DNA from: Prevotella sp. UBA3294
Lineage (GTDB): Bacteria > Bacteroidota > Bacteroidia > Bacteroidales > Bacteroidaceae
Direction: 5' to 3'
DNA length: 14,438 nucleotides
Assembly (NCBI GenBank): GCA_002361535.1
Contig: DETG01000083.1
Coordinates: 1 to 14,438, forward strand
Part shown: positions 6,748 to 13,293 of the stretch, in pieces
Numbering within the stretch: position 1 is the first letter of the stretch
Layout: every line of letters begins with the position of its first letter
Translations under genes and position numbers: made by a program
Notes under the pieces: generated by a model
What the model saw: the letters and a program-made list of their open reading frames with translations, nothing else
Database searches by the model: none
What the model was told of the DNA's origin: nothing

Positions 6748-7602
6748 CTATTCTTCCGGAGCCTGGTCAATCAGCTCCATGAACTCGTCGAGTTTCGGCG
6801 TGATGATGATCTGTGTGCGACGGTTGCGCTGCTTACCCACCTCGGTATTATTACTTGCCAGCGGGTTATATTCGCCACGGCCCCCGGCGGTAAGACGTTT
6901 GGGATCCACGCCGTAGTTGTTCTGCAGATACTGCACAACACTTGAGGCGCGCAGACAGGAGAGGTCCCAGTTGTTACGGATATTCTCACGGGATATCGGC
7001 ACATTGTCGGTATTTCCCTCCACCAGCACATCATAGTCCTTATAGTCCATGATAATCTTCGCGATCTTCGACAAGGTCTCTGCTGCACGGTCGTTGATCT
7101 CATACGACCCACTCTTGTAGAGCATGTTGTCGGCCAGTGAGATATACACCACACCCTTCAGCACCTGCACATCCACCTCTTTCAGTTCCTCCTTACTCAG
7201 CGAACGTGTCAGGTTGTTCGTCAGCACCATGTTCAGGGAGTCACTCTTGCTCTTCACCTCCACCAAGTGACGGATATACTGATTCGACTCGTTGATCTGA
7301 TCCACCAGTTTCTCGATGGAGATATTGTTCTGGTTTGCGTTCGTCAGGCTCTTATCGAGCGAGCGCTGCAGGGCGACGTATGCCTTTTTCTGCTGTGCCA
7401 ACTGCTCCTCCAAGGAGGTCACACGGGCATTGGCGGCAGCCAGCTGCTCCTTTGTCACCTGGAAGCTTGTATTCAACTCCTTATTCTCATTCATCAGGTT
7501 CTGGTTGTCCAAGCGACAGTTTTCAAGATCTTTCTTACTGGCACAGCTGCTCACCAAGAGTACAGCAGTCATGGCCGAGATCGTTAAAATACTTTTTCTC
7601 AT
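6748..7602 (-). CDS. OmpA-family peptidoglycan-binding lipoprotein
   Basis: This 284-aa protein has a lipoprotein signal with lipobox VSSC, giving a lipidated Cys20. Residues 22-125 are polar, heptad-like helix (coiled coil), which would span part of the periplasm. Residues 150-270 form an OmpA C-terminal domain, with GNTDNVPIS (Asp199) and LRAS (Arg218) at the positions that bind diaminopimelate in characterised OmpA domains, and the closing NRRTQIII motif (260-267). It should tether the outer membrane to peptidoglycan. The same architecture is frequent in Bacteroidales. It lies 136 bp downstream of the DUF3089 gene on the same strand, a gap large enough for its own promoter, and converges on the lysozyme gene. 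Confidence 0.93.
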   Translation of the reverse strand: MRKSILTISAMTAVLLVSSCASKKDLENCRLDNQNLMNENKELNTSFQVTKEQLAAANARVTSLEEQLAQQKKAYVALQRSLDKSLTNANQNNISIEKLVDQINESNQYIRHLVEVKSKSDSLNMVLTNNLTRSLSKEELKEVDVQVLKGVVYISLADNMLYKSGSYEINDRAAETLSKIAKIIMDYKDYDVLVEGNTDNVPISRENIRNNWDLSCLRASSVVQYLQNNYGVDPKRLTAGGRGEYNPLASNNTEVGKQRNRRTQIIITPKLDEFMELIDQAPEE

Positions 7603-7649
7603 ACTGTATTTCCTTTCTGTTTTGGTTAATAATCACATGATTCATTGGG

Positions 7650-7673
7650 AACAGACAGGGATATGCGTCTGTT
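7650..7673 (-). other. Hairpin in the putative ompA-like leader
   Basis: AACAGAC (7650-7656) and GTCTGTT (7667-7673) pair perfectly around a 10-nt loop, about 50 bp upstream of the OmpA-family start. No U-run follows in either direction. It may be a weak terminator for the upstream unit or a leader structure; the sequence does not decide. Confidence 0.35.
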
Positions 7674-7692
7674 TCACGATGCAATAATAATG

Positions 7693-7706
7693 CAAATTCA
7701 TGAATT
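7693..7706 (-). promoter_or_regulatory. Possible ompA-like promoter beside a 12-bp palindrome
   Basis: On the minus strand, TGAATTTG (7700-7693) differs from TAnnTTTG at one base. It overlaps the perfect 12-bp palindrome AATTCATGAATT (7695-7706). A palindrome over a -7 element could be a repressor site. The -33 region is poor, so this is a tentative call. Confidence 0.3.
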
Positions 7707-7738
7707 AGACTGTAAAAAGCGAATAAAGTTGCATTTGT

Positions 7739-8758
7739 TTATGGAAATTTAACGACATTTTCCATAACGAATGCCTCTACGCGCTGGTCGATATTCTTTT
7801 TGAGCGCGTCGCGATAGAACCAGATCTCCCGCGAGTGGTAGCATCCCTCGTTACCGATGAGGGGCAGCACGTGATCAGTGCCCGTATAACCACTGACAAG
7901 CAAGAGGTTGGAGGCAGGGTCGAGACTGATGGAAAGCGTGTCACGTGACTGCTGATCAAGGGGGATGAAAGGCGACGGCTCCGTGATGAGCGTAGCCGGT
8001 TCGTCGTCGGTTCGCCAATTCACCGGATTGATGGCAGCGGCACTGCGTGGGAACAGACTATAGGAAGGGGATCGCACGGAGTTGTAGCAGATGGTGACAC
8101 CCGTATCATCCGCCCGCCGTGCCGGTCTGATCCTTTTTCCTCCATCCGCATCCACCACCTCCTGCGGTATGGACCATCCGATGATATAGGCCGCCACCAT
8201 ACGGTGATACGTGGCATCGTCCATCTCTTTGAGCAACTGGAGGGCGATCATAGCACCCTGACTGAACCCTGCCAGGACGAAAGGTCGCCCATGGTTCTCA
8301 TGACTCAGATAATAGGCAAAGGCCCGTCGCACATCACCCATGGCCAAAGGCAGTCTTGCAGTTGTCATACTGTCGTTGGTAAACGACTGCAACGAACATT
8401 GTCGGTAGTAAGGGGCATAATAGTTCATGCGCCCGCTGAGCAGCGCATCTACGCCCTTGATTTCTCCCAGCATGGGTTTACGCAGACTGTCGGCATACGT
8501 ATTGGCATAATGACATGTTGTGCCGTCGCCCCACGGATAGTCGCCCGTTTCCGTAGAAAGAATGTAAAAGACATCCGCCACACCCTGCCGCCATGTCTTG
8601 TACCACTGTGTGGTATCACCATAGTCGGGAGCCAGCGGTATCGGCTCTGCCAGTGTCGAATACCGGGGCACAGCATGATGGGTGGCACATGAGACAAACA
8701 TGCACACACCACCTACGAAGGCACCGAATGCCGATAGCCAGGATCTGCGGTTCTTCAT
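7739..8758 (-). CDS. DUF3089 alpha/beta-hydrolase lipoprotein
   Basis: This 339-aa protein begins with a basic, hydrophobic signal ending in the lipobox MFVSC, giving lipidated Cys24. The body matches the DUF3089 family of alpha/beta-hydrolase-fold proteins. Visible features are DVFYILSTE near residues 62-70, the nucleophile elbow LAGFSQGAM with Ser166, and a late TGTDHVLP with a candidate catalytic His296. These suggest an esterase or lipase-like enzyme anchored in the envelope, but the substrate is unknown. It starts 10 bp after the VanX-like gene and is almost certainly co-transcribed with it. Length is usual for the family. Confidence 0.85.
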   Translation of the reverse strand: MKNRRSWLSAFGAFVGGVCMFVSCATHHAVPRYSTLAEPIPLAPDYGDTTQWYKTWRQGVADVFYILSTETGDYPWGDGTTCHYANTYADSLRKPMLGEIKGVDALLSGRMNYYAPYYRQCSLQSFTNDSMTTARLPLAMGDVRRAFAYYLSHENHGRPFVLAGFSQGAMIALQLLKEMDDATYHRMVAAYIIGWSIPQEVVDADGGKRIRPARRADDTGVTICYNSVRSPSYSLFPRSAAAINPVNWRTDDEPATLITEPSPFIPLDQQSRDTLSISLDPASNLLLVSGYTGTDHVLPLIGNEGCYHSREIWFYRDALKKNIDQRVEAFVMENVVKFP

Positions 8759-8768
8759 GTCGGATAAT

Positions 8769-9572
8769 CTATTCCTTTTGCTTTGTCAGCTGTCTCACCG
8801 GGAAGGTGAAATAAGTATCGGGGAAGGGTTCATCCTTCAATGTGAAGTGCCACCATTCCGTGTCGAGGGCTTTGAAGCCATGAGCGAGCATAGCCTTGCG
8901 AAGAATCATACGGTTAGCGAACTGCTCTGCCGTGATGCTTCGGTGAGCCGGACTTTTGCTGTTGTCGCCCGTATATTCCCCCGTTTCCGGGTTCCCGCAG
9001 AAATCCGGATGACTCTCCGGACCGAACCAATCAAAGGTGCCACCCATGTCAACCTCCTTCTCCGTGTTCATGTCGAAAAGTGTGAGATCCACGGTACTGC
9101 CACGGGTATGACCGCTTCGTTCGTAGATATACTCCTGTTCGAAGAGCACGCTCTTGTCAAGGTCGGGATAGAAATATGACTTCATCTCCGTGGCGGAGAG
9201 ATCGGCAGCCCAGCGCACAAAATGGTCCACGCCCTTCTGCGGACGGTAAGCATCATAGATTTTCAAGCGGTAGCCCTTACTGCGCACATCGTCACTCACC
9301 GCCTTCAAAGCCTCGGCAGCCTTCTTTGTCAGCAGGGCTGTCGGCTCCTCATATCCCTCAATACGCTCACCAACGAAATTATACGTACCGAAATAGCGTA
9401 TTTCCAGGATGGCATCGGGCACGGCATCGGTAAGGGTCACGAACTGACTGCTGTCGTCCGTGGCACTGGTAACCTCGATGTCGTCTGAGTCAGAGCAACA
9501 GGTGATCACGCAAGCACAGCCCACCAACAGCAAGACGGCGACAGACAGCCAAAAACTTGTCTTTCTCTTCAT
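8769..9572 (-). CDS. VanX-like D-Ala-D-Ala dipeptidase, exported lipoprotein type (M15D)
   Basis: This 267-aa zinc peptidase has the M15D (VanX/DdpX) signature. Visible features are the substrate-binding Arg110 in YDAYRPQKG, SGHTRGSTVDLTLFD with zinc ligands His155 and Asp162, and TEWWHF with the catalytic Glu239 and zinc ligand His242. The family hydrolyses D-Ala-D-Ala dipeptide. Unlike cytoplasmic VanX it begins with a hydrophobic signal and lipobox LVGC (Cys19; further cysteines at 21, 25 and 26), so it should be a periplasmic or surface lipoprotein. That placement fits use of peptidoglycan-derived dipeptides better than vancomycin resistance, and no vanH, vanA or vanRS genes are near. It lies between the DUF4468 gene (22 bp upstream) and the DUF3089 gene (10 bp downstream). 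Confidence 0.9.
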   Translation of the reverse strand: MKRKTSFWLSVAVLLLVGCACVITCCSDSDDIEVTSATDDSSQFVTLTDAVPDAILEIRYFGTYNFVGERIEGYEEPTALLTKKAAEALKAVSDDVRSKGYRLKIYDAYRPQKGVDHFVRWAADLSATEMKSYFYPDLDKSVLFEQEYIYERSGHTRGSTVDLTLFDMNTEKEVDMGGTFDWFGPESHPDFCGNPETGEYTGDNSKSPAHRSITAEQFANRMILRKAMLAHGFKALDTEWWHFTLKDEPFPDTYFTFPVRQLTKQKE

Positions 9573-9594
9573 TGCTTTATCTTGAAATTATAAT

Positions 9595-10323
9595 TTACCA
9601 ATCGTCGTTGTCATTACCCACCAGACCGTTCTTCAATGCTTCCTCCACCTTATCGATGATGGCGTTTGAATAGGCATGGGTCATCACAAGGGCCTTGGCA
9701 CAGGTTCGTTTCTGCGGATCCTTCTCCACGAAAGGATAATGCCGGGCTATTTCCCATTGTTCATCATAGAGATAGGCATTGGTCTTATCATCCTTCTTAC
9801 GTTTCGAATCACCATAGGTACGTTGGTCTGGCTCGGGAAAGCTGAGCCATCCACCACTGACATCGGCCATGATGTCGTAGCTCTGTACGGTGTAGGTGAC
9901 ACGCACACGCCCTTCCTTTATATCGAGACGGATCACGGGTGTGATACTGACAGAATACTTGTTCAGCGTACCGATATGTTCCACGATATTGGGGATGGTT
10001 GAAGAGATGATGATGCAGCCAGCCTCCTTGTCATTCAATGTAATGGCCCCACGGTCCTTGAAGGTGGCAGTAACCCAGTAGTTCAAGACCAGATATAACT
10101 GTTGCTTCGTCTTTCCCGGTGCCTCCACAACCTCTTGATAGGTCAGGCTCTCGTTCTTGTCGAGTGTCAGCTTCTGAGAAAGGTTCATGGCAGCATCGAG
10201 CCACTTCTCGCCATAGCGTTGCTTGGCATATTTCTCCAGATCGGCAGCTTTCATCACCTGTGCCTGAACGCCCAGGGTTGCCAGCATCACGGCAGCTGCC
10301 AGTGCAAAGATCTTTTTCCTCAT
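9595..10323 (-). CDS. DUF4468 domain secreted protein
   Basis: The preferred start is the ATG at 10323, giving 242 aa with a clean signal peptide (MRKKIFALAAAVMLATLGVQAQ, cleaved after about residue 20). The frame stays open upstream to 10422, but that extension crosses the -7 element at 10357-10350 and would put a second hydrophobic segment in front of the signal, so I reject it. The mature part shows the DUF4468 pattern: an N-terminal helical stretch, then strands such as QQLYLVLNYWVTATF, KEAGCIIIS, and VIRLDIKEGRVRVTYTVQSYDI. This Bacteroidota family is thought to have a TBP-like fold; its function is unknown. It heads the close three-gene group with the VanX-like and DUF3089 genes. Confidence 0.85.
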   Translation of the reverse strand: MRKKIFALAAAVMLATLGVQAQVMKAADLEKYAKQRYGEKWLDAAMNLSQKLTLDKNESLTYQEVVEAPGKTKQQLYLVLNYWVTATFKDRGAITLNDKEAGCIIISSTIPNIVEHIGTLNKYSVSITPVIRLDIKEGRVRVTYTVQSYDIMADVSGGWLSFPEPDQRTYGDSKRKKDDKTNAYLYDEQWEIARHYPFVEKDPQKRTCAKALVMTHAYSNAIIDKVEEALKNGLVGNDNDDW

Positions 10324-10349
10324 ATTCAATTTAGATAAACAATACCGTG

Positions 10350-10357
10350 CAAAGGTA
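10350..10357 (-). promoter_or_regulatory. -7 element for the DUF4468 operon
   Basis: The minus strand reads TACCTTTG, a full TAnnTTTG match, 27 bp upstream of the chosen DUF4468 start. Transcription should begin near 10343, leaving a leader of about 20 nt. No TTTG is visible at the proper -33 spacing. The element also decides the start codon, because it lies inside the longer reading frame. Confidence 0.65.
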
Positions 10358-10576
10358 CAACATTTCAATGAAAAAAGTATCATCATTGTCAAGAAAAGTA
10401 GTTTTTTGCAAATTACCGGCATGAATAATTTTTATGAATTATTCTGACAAGTGACCTTCTGAGAATGCCTTCAAAACAAAATTTCGATCGGTTGGTCGCA
10501 AAAAATCGATTCTGGAGAAGTTTGCTAAGATCCTGGGAAACAGACACTTTAGTCAAACCCGCCATTCCTGTCTCGC

Positions 10577-10722
10577 AAAAATGGCGTTTTCATCGTCCAA
10601 AAACAACGTTTTTAGGGTCAAAAACAGCGTTTTTAGGTGGTGAAAACAGCGTTTTTAGGTGGTGAAAACAGCGTTTTTGTGTAGTAAAAACATCGTTTTT
10701 GTGAGGTAAAAAGGCCGTTTCC
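10577..10722 (+). repeat. Seven-unit 22-bp array of AAAAAC-GTTTTT dyads
   Basis: Each unit contains A-tract, C, two or three bases, G, T-tract, as in AAAAACAGCGTTTTT, followed by a linker such as AGGTGGTG. Dyad centres fall near 10584, 10606, 10627, 10649, 10671, 10693 and 10715, a spacing of 21-22 bp, which is two helical turns. The central units (10620-10664) are nearly identical; the outer ones decay. The array is non-coding. Phasing on one helix face suggests either protein binding or intrinsic bending; function is unknown. Confidence 0.85.
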
Positions 10723-10910
10723 GAACAAAAGAAACGTCATCTACGGGTCGTTTCGATCGGTGCTTACATCCTTTCCGCTCCTAGATTAATTTAAAATGAT
10801 CTTTTTCAAGGAGGTTTTTTTTCATAATAATTCTGACAAACTTACAGTCAAAGAAAAACTCTTCCAAGACCATTTCTTCCTTCCTTTTTTCCTTTTGAAG
10901 ACAAAAACAT

Positions 10911-10942
10911 GTCACAAAAACGATCTGTTATTCGTTATATAG
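10911..10942 (+). promoter_or_regulatory. Possible ECF-type promoter of the sigma operon
   Basis: GTCACAAAA (10911-10919) followed by CGTTATATAG (10933-10942) loosely resembles ECF-sigma promoters, which often carry an AAC/ACA-type -35 and a CGT-type -10. It lies just upstream of the sigma gene, where autoregulation is common. No TAnnTTTG element was found. The match is weak. Confidence 0.3.
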
Positions 10943-10954
10943 ACAAAGAACAAT

Positions 10955-11457
10955 ATGAACATAGGCAAGTTTTCTTCACGAATAGCAGTGCTCAGACCAC
11001 AGATGATGGCCATGGCAAAAAGACTGACCGATGATGCCTCAATAGCTGAGGACATGGTTCAGGAAGCCCTGCTCTCACTTTGGGACCGTCGCCACGAGCT
11101 TCACGGGCATCCCAATCCAGAAGCATTCGCTATGACTGTTGTTCGGAATAAATGTATTGACTACCAGCGAAAGTCAGCCATCAAGCAACGTGTCATACAG
11201 AACATCAGTGCTGATGCACCCCCAGTCATACAGGAAGAGCCTTCCAGTGATAGCGAACTTATTGCCTATATTATTGAGCATCTGCCCCTTTACAAGCCCG
11301 AATATTCCGATTAAAAGAAATCGAGGGCTATGAGAAAGAAGAGATTATGCAGATCACTGGCTGTACCTACGAGGCCCTACGCCAAAATCTCTCACGCGCC
11401 AGACGACGGATACGGGAAGAATTCATCAGATTAACCCACAACAGAACACGATTATGA
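10955..11457 (+). pseudogene. ECF-type RNA polymerase sigma factor, frameshifted
   Basis: The first 119 codons (10955-11314) hold sigma region 2: helices around residues 10-50 with AEDMVQEALLSLWDRR (31-46), then AFAMTVVRNKCIDYQRK (57-73). The frame then ends early at TAA (11312-11314). Another frame from 11284 to 11457 encodes exactly the missing region 4, with LKEIEGYEKEEIMQITGC and YEALRQNLSRARRRIREEF, a helix-turn-helix that reads the -35 element. Adding one C to the CCCC run at 11285-11288 joins them into a normal 167-aa sigma factor. The restored stop overlaps the next gene's start as ATGA, the usual coupling for a sigma/anti-sigma pair. So either one base was lost or the sequence has a homopolymer error. 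As it stands the product lacks region 4. Confidence 0.82.
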
Positions 11458-11852
11458 ACGAAATCGAGCAACTCATTGAAAAATACCTTGATGGTGATAC
11501 AACGCATGCTGAGGAACTTCAGCTACGTCAGTTTTTTACCCGTCAACAGGAGATCCCTGAAGAGTGGAAAGCTTTCAGTGCCTTGTTTTCCTATATAGAC
11601 GAAAAAGAACAACCAAGAAGGCGTACCGTGTCCTTGTCACATCATTCTTTATGGTGGACTGCTGTGGCCGCCGTTGTGGTGGGCATGGTCACACTGGTCA
11701 TAGCCTGGCCAAAAGGAGACCAAGCCTACGCTGTCATCAACGGACAACGGACAACAGATACTGAAGTGATTATGCGGGAGGCCGAATTAGCCCTGCAAAT
11801 GGTAGCCTCTGATGACAATGAAACCTTTGATGCTCTGCAATTCATGAACTAA
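11454..11852 (+). CDS. Anti-sigma-like single-pass membrane protein
   Basis: This 132-aa protein has a cytoplasmic N-terminal domain of about 60 residues (EQLIEKYLDGDTTHAEELQLRQFF), similar in style to Bacteroidota anti-sigma factors: a short helix, a YLDG turn, then a second helix. One membrane segment follows (residues 67-85, WWTAVAAVVVGMVTLVIAW) and then a short periplasmic tail. No zinc-binding HxxxCxxC motif is seen. Its ATG overlaps the restored sigma stop (ATGA) and its stop is 9 bp before the next gene. Position, topology and size make it the probable anti-sigma factor of this cluster; the role is inferred mainly from context. Confidence 0.8.
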   Translation: MNEIEQLIEKYLDGDTTHAEELQLRQFFTRQQEIPEEWKAFSALFSYIDEKEQPRRRTVSLSHHSLWWTAVAAVVVGMVTLVIAWPKGDQAYAVINGQRTTDTEVIMREAELALQMVASDDNETFDALQFMN

Positions 11853-11861
11853 AATACTATA

Positions 11862-12293
11862 ATGATGAGACGCTTACTATTCATAATGGCCCTGCTCATG
11901 AGTCTCAGCATCCATGCCGAGACACAGGACGGACTGGGAGTTAACCAAGTATTCACCCGTTACGGTCACGAGAAAGGTTGTAAGATGGTGGAGATGCACG
12001 ACACCAAACTGCACGGTTTGAAGATCAAGACCTACAAGAGTCTGACCTATAAACGGATCGGTAAGGAGGTCAATGATCTATTAAAGAACGACCGGCGGTC
12101 AGCAAAGAAGATCCGGGAGGTGGTGACTGATGGAGAAGTAACCAGCGGCTACTATATGATGCCTTCCTTGCAAAAAGGACTGAACCGCTACATTTTATTC
12201 AGCACACAAGAAGGAGGCAGTGGCGCCGTCATCTTCATAGAAGGCAACTTGCAGCCTGACGATATCATCAAGTTGTGCTATACCCGACGATAA
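11862..12293 (+). CDS. Small secreted protein of the sigma cluster
   Basis: This 143-aa protein starts with a signal peptide (MMRRLLFIMALLMSLSIHA, cleaved about residue 19). The mature part, about 124 aa, has a mixed helix-strand pattern: VNQVFTRYGHEKGCKMVEM, LKIKTYKSLTY, NRYILFSTQEGGSGAVIFIEG, and LQPDDIIKL at the end. I do not recognise the family with certainty; it resembles small Bacteroidales proteins of the DUF4252/DUF6108 kind that sit beside ECF sigma and anti-sigma genes. It probably acts in the periplasm. Its stop is 23 bp before the next start, so it is part of the same unit. Confidence 0.82.
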   Translation: MMRRLLFIMALLMSLSIHAETQDGLGVNQVFTRYGHEKGCKMVEMHDTKLHGLKIKTYKSLTYKRIGKEVNDLLKNDRRSAKKIREVVTDGEVTSGYYMMPSLQKGLNRYILFSTQEGGSGAVIFIEGNLQPDDIIKLCYTRR

Positions 12294-12316
12294 TCAATAA
12301 TAAAACCATAAACATT

Positions 12317-13216
12317 ATGAAGACAATCATAGTAACAATGGCCTTGATGCTGTCCTTGACAGCTGGAGCCGAAGAAAAGAATGACACGACAGTGAACTAC
12401 AACGGTAAGCGGTTTGTCATTGACGACGATGCACCAGAAACGAAAGTATCCATTTTTACCTCAGATGGCGGCACATTAAAGAAAACACGTGAAACCGCCT
12501 ATGTGAACGATCAGGAGATTGAACGAATCTATGTCACCTCTCCTTTCACACCCTCCTCATACACAAATAATCCCTTTGGCATGGTACAACCTACCATCTG
12601 GTACGGATGGAGACGCATGACCGGCAAAGCACTTGGTAACTGGGGTGAAAGCGAAGGGATCCACACCAAAGACGGAGGCTCATTTGATTTGGGAATCACG
12701 CTGGGTGAACTGACTGTACCTTTTGGGAAGAAGAATAAATATGGAATGTCGGCGGCCTTTCAGATTTCCTACGTAAGACAGTATTTTTCAAACAACACAC
12801 AGCCCTATAATGAGGGGCGACATATGGCCTTCACCGACATCAGTCAGGTACCTGCCGAAAACAATTATCTGCATTACACAGTGATCCGCATACCCACCCT
12901 GCTAATGATTAGCGATAAGAACATGTTATCCAATCATCTGGCACCTCTTCAAGGCGGACTTGGTCTTGCATTGGAATACCGAATAGATGCCAGATTCCAT
13001 TTCATGCCAGGCTCTTTTGGAGATCCGGTGAACAAGCATGCCAGGATCTACCATTGGGGACTTTTGCTCAATGCATCCACTTCCATTGGCCCATTCAAGG
13101 TTACAGCCTATCAAGACCTGCTGCCGCTCTTTAAGACCACCAATGGTCATAAGGCCTATAGCACCACCATTGCACTGGGTATCACCATAGGAGACCTAAT
13201 CAAGAAGAATCATTAA
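12317..13216 (+). CDS. Probable outer-membrane or secreted beta-rich protein
   Basis: The preferred start is the ATG at 12317 (299 aa), which begins directly with a signal peptide (MKTIIVTMALMLSLTAGAEE). The frame is open from 12275, but those extra 14 codons overlap the previous gene and would precede the signal. The mature part has an acidic, low-complexity N-terminus (about 20-75), then many alternating strands with aromatic girdle residues: FDLGITLGELTVPFG, YGMSAAFQISYVRQYF, LGLALEYRIDARFHF, HWGLLLNASTSIGPFKVTAYQ, and STTIALGITIGDL near the C-terminus. This looks like a beta-barrel. The family is not recognised. It is the last gene of the sigma cluster and so a likely regulated target. 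Confidence 0.8.
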   Translation: MKTIIVTMALMLSLTAGAEEKNDTTVNYNGKRFVIDDDAPETKVSIFTSDGGTLKKTRETAYVNDQEIERIYVTSPFTPSSYTNNPFGMVQPTIWYGWRRMTGKALGNWGESEGIHTKDGGSFDLGITLGELTVPFGKKNKYGMSAAFQISYVRQYFSNNTQPYNEGRHMAFTDISQVPAENNYLHYTVIRIPTLLMISDKNMLSNHLAPLQGGLGLALEYRIDARFHFMPGSFGDPVNKHARIYHWGLLLNASTSIGPFKVTAYQDLLPLFKTTNGHKAYSTTIALGITIGDLIKKNH

Positions 13217-13242
13217 AATGCACTAATAAATTTGGCATTTTA
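13214..13242 (+). terminator. Weak terminator-like hairpin after the sigma cluster
   Basis: TAAAATGC (13214-13221), which includes the stop codon, pairs perfectly with GCATTTTA (13235-13242) around a 13-nt loop. The stem is A/T-rich and lacks a true U-tract. It overlaps the -33 element of the purL promoter, so it may be incidental. Confidence 0.35.
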
Positions 13243-13262
13243 CACACTTATTCGTACCTTTG
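13231..13262 (+). promoter_or_regulatory. purL promoter (Bacteroidota consensus)
   Basis: TTTG (13231-13234), a 20-bp spacer and TACCTTTG (13255-13262) form a full consensus promoter. It lies 31 bp before the purL ATG and gives a leader of about 25 nt. No PurR-type operator or riboswitch fits in so short a leader. Confidence 0.75.
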
Positions 13263-13293
13263 CACCACTATAAATAATAAGGTACAATAAGAT

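Larger units (their letters stand above)
10358..10954. other. Long divergent spacer with phased repeats
   Basis: About 600 bp between the DUF4468 promoter and the sigma-factor gene hold no credible gene. The main content is the 22-bp-phased array at 10577-10722. Two short direct repeats bracket it: TTTCGATCGGT at 10482-10492 and 10751-10761, and ATTCTGACAA at 10441-10450 and 10830-10839. An A/T-rich dyad (AATAATT/AATTATT) lies near 10424-10443. Confidence 0.6.

Noticed and set aside
7689..7735. AATGCAA/TTGCATT inverted repeat as a terminator
   Set aside because: A 7-bp A/T-rich stem with a 33-nt loop is too weak to support.
8769..9572. Vancomycin-resistance gene
   Set aside because: The enzyme is exported as a lipoprotein and has no vanH, vanA, vanR or vanS nearby; it is better seen as a wall-peptide dipeptidase.
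10324..10422. 33-residue N-terminal extension of the DUF4468 protein
   Set aside because: It contains the promoter -7 element and precedes a complete signal peptide.
10465..10665. Open frame of 66 codons across the phased repeats
   Set aside because: It only exists because the repeats lack stops; the residues mirror the repeat unit.
10577..10722. Possible CRISPR array
   Set aside because: Period is only 22 bp with no unique spacers of 25-40 bp; no cas genes in the window.
10807..10814. Strong Shine-Dalgarno-like CAAGGAGG
   Set aside because: No start codon follows at a useful distance and no gene begins there.
11282..11292. Programmed -1 ribosomal frameshift in the sigma gene
   Set aside because: A -1 slip at CCC-CTT would give the right protein, but the site does not fit the X-XXY-YYZ pattern (it would re-pair CCC tRNA on GCC) and no downstream stimulatory stem is evident. 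A lost base or sequencing error is simpler.
12275..12316. 14-residue extension of the last sigma-cluster protein
   Set aside because: It overlaps the previous gene and lies before a normal signal peptide.
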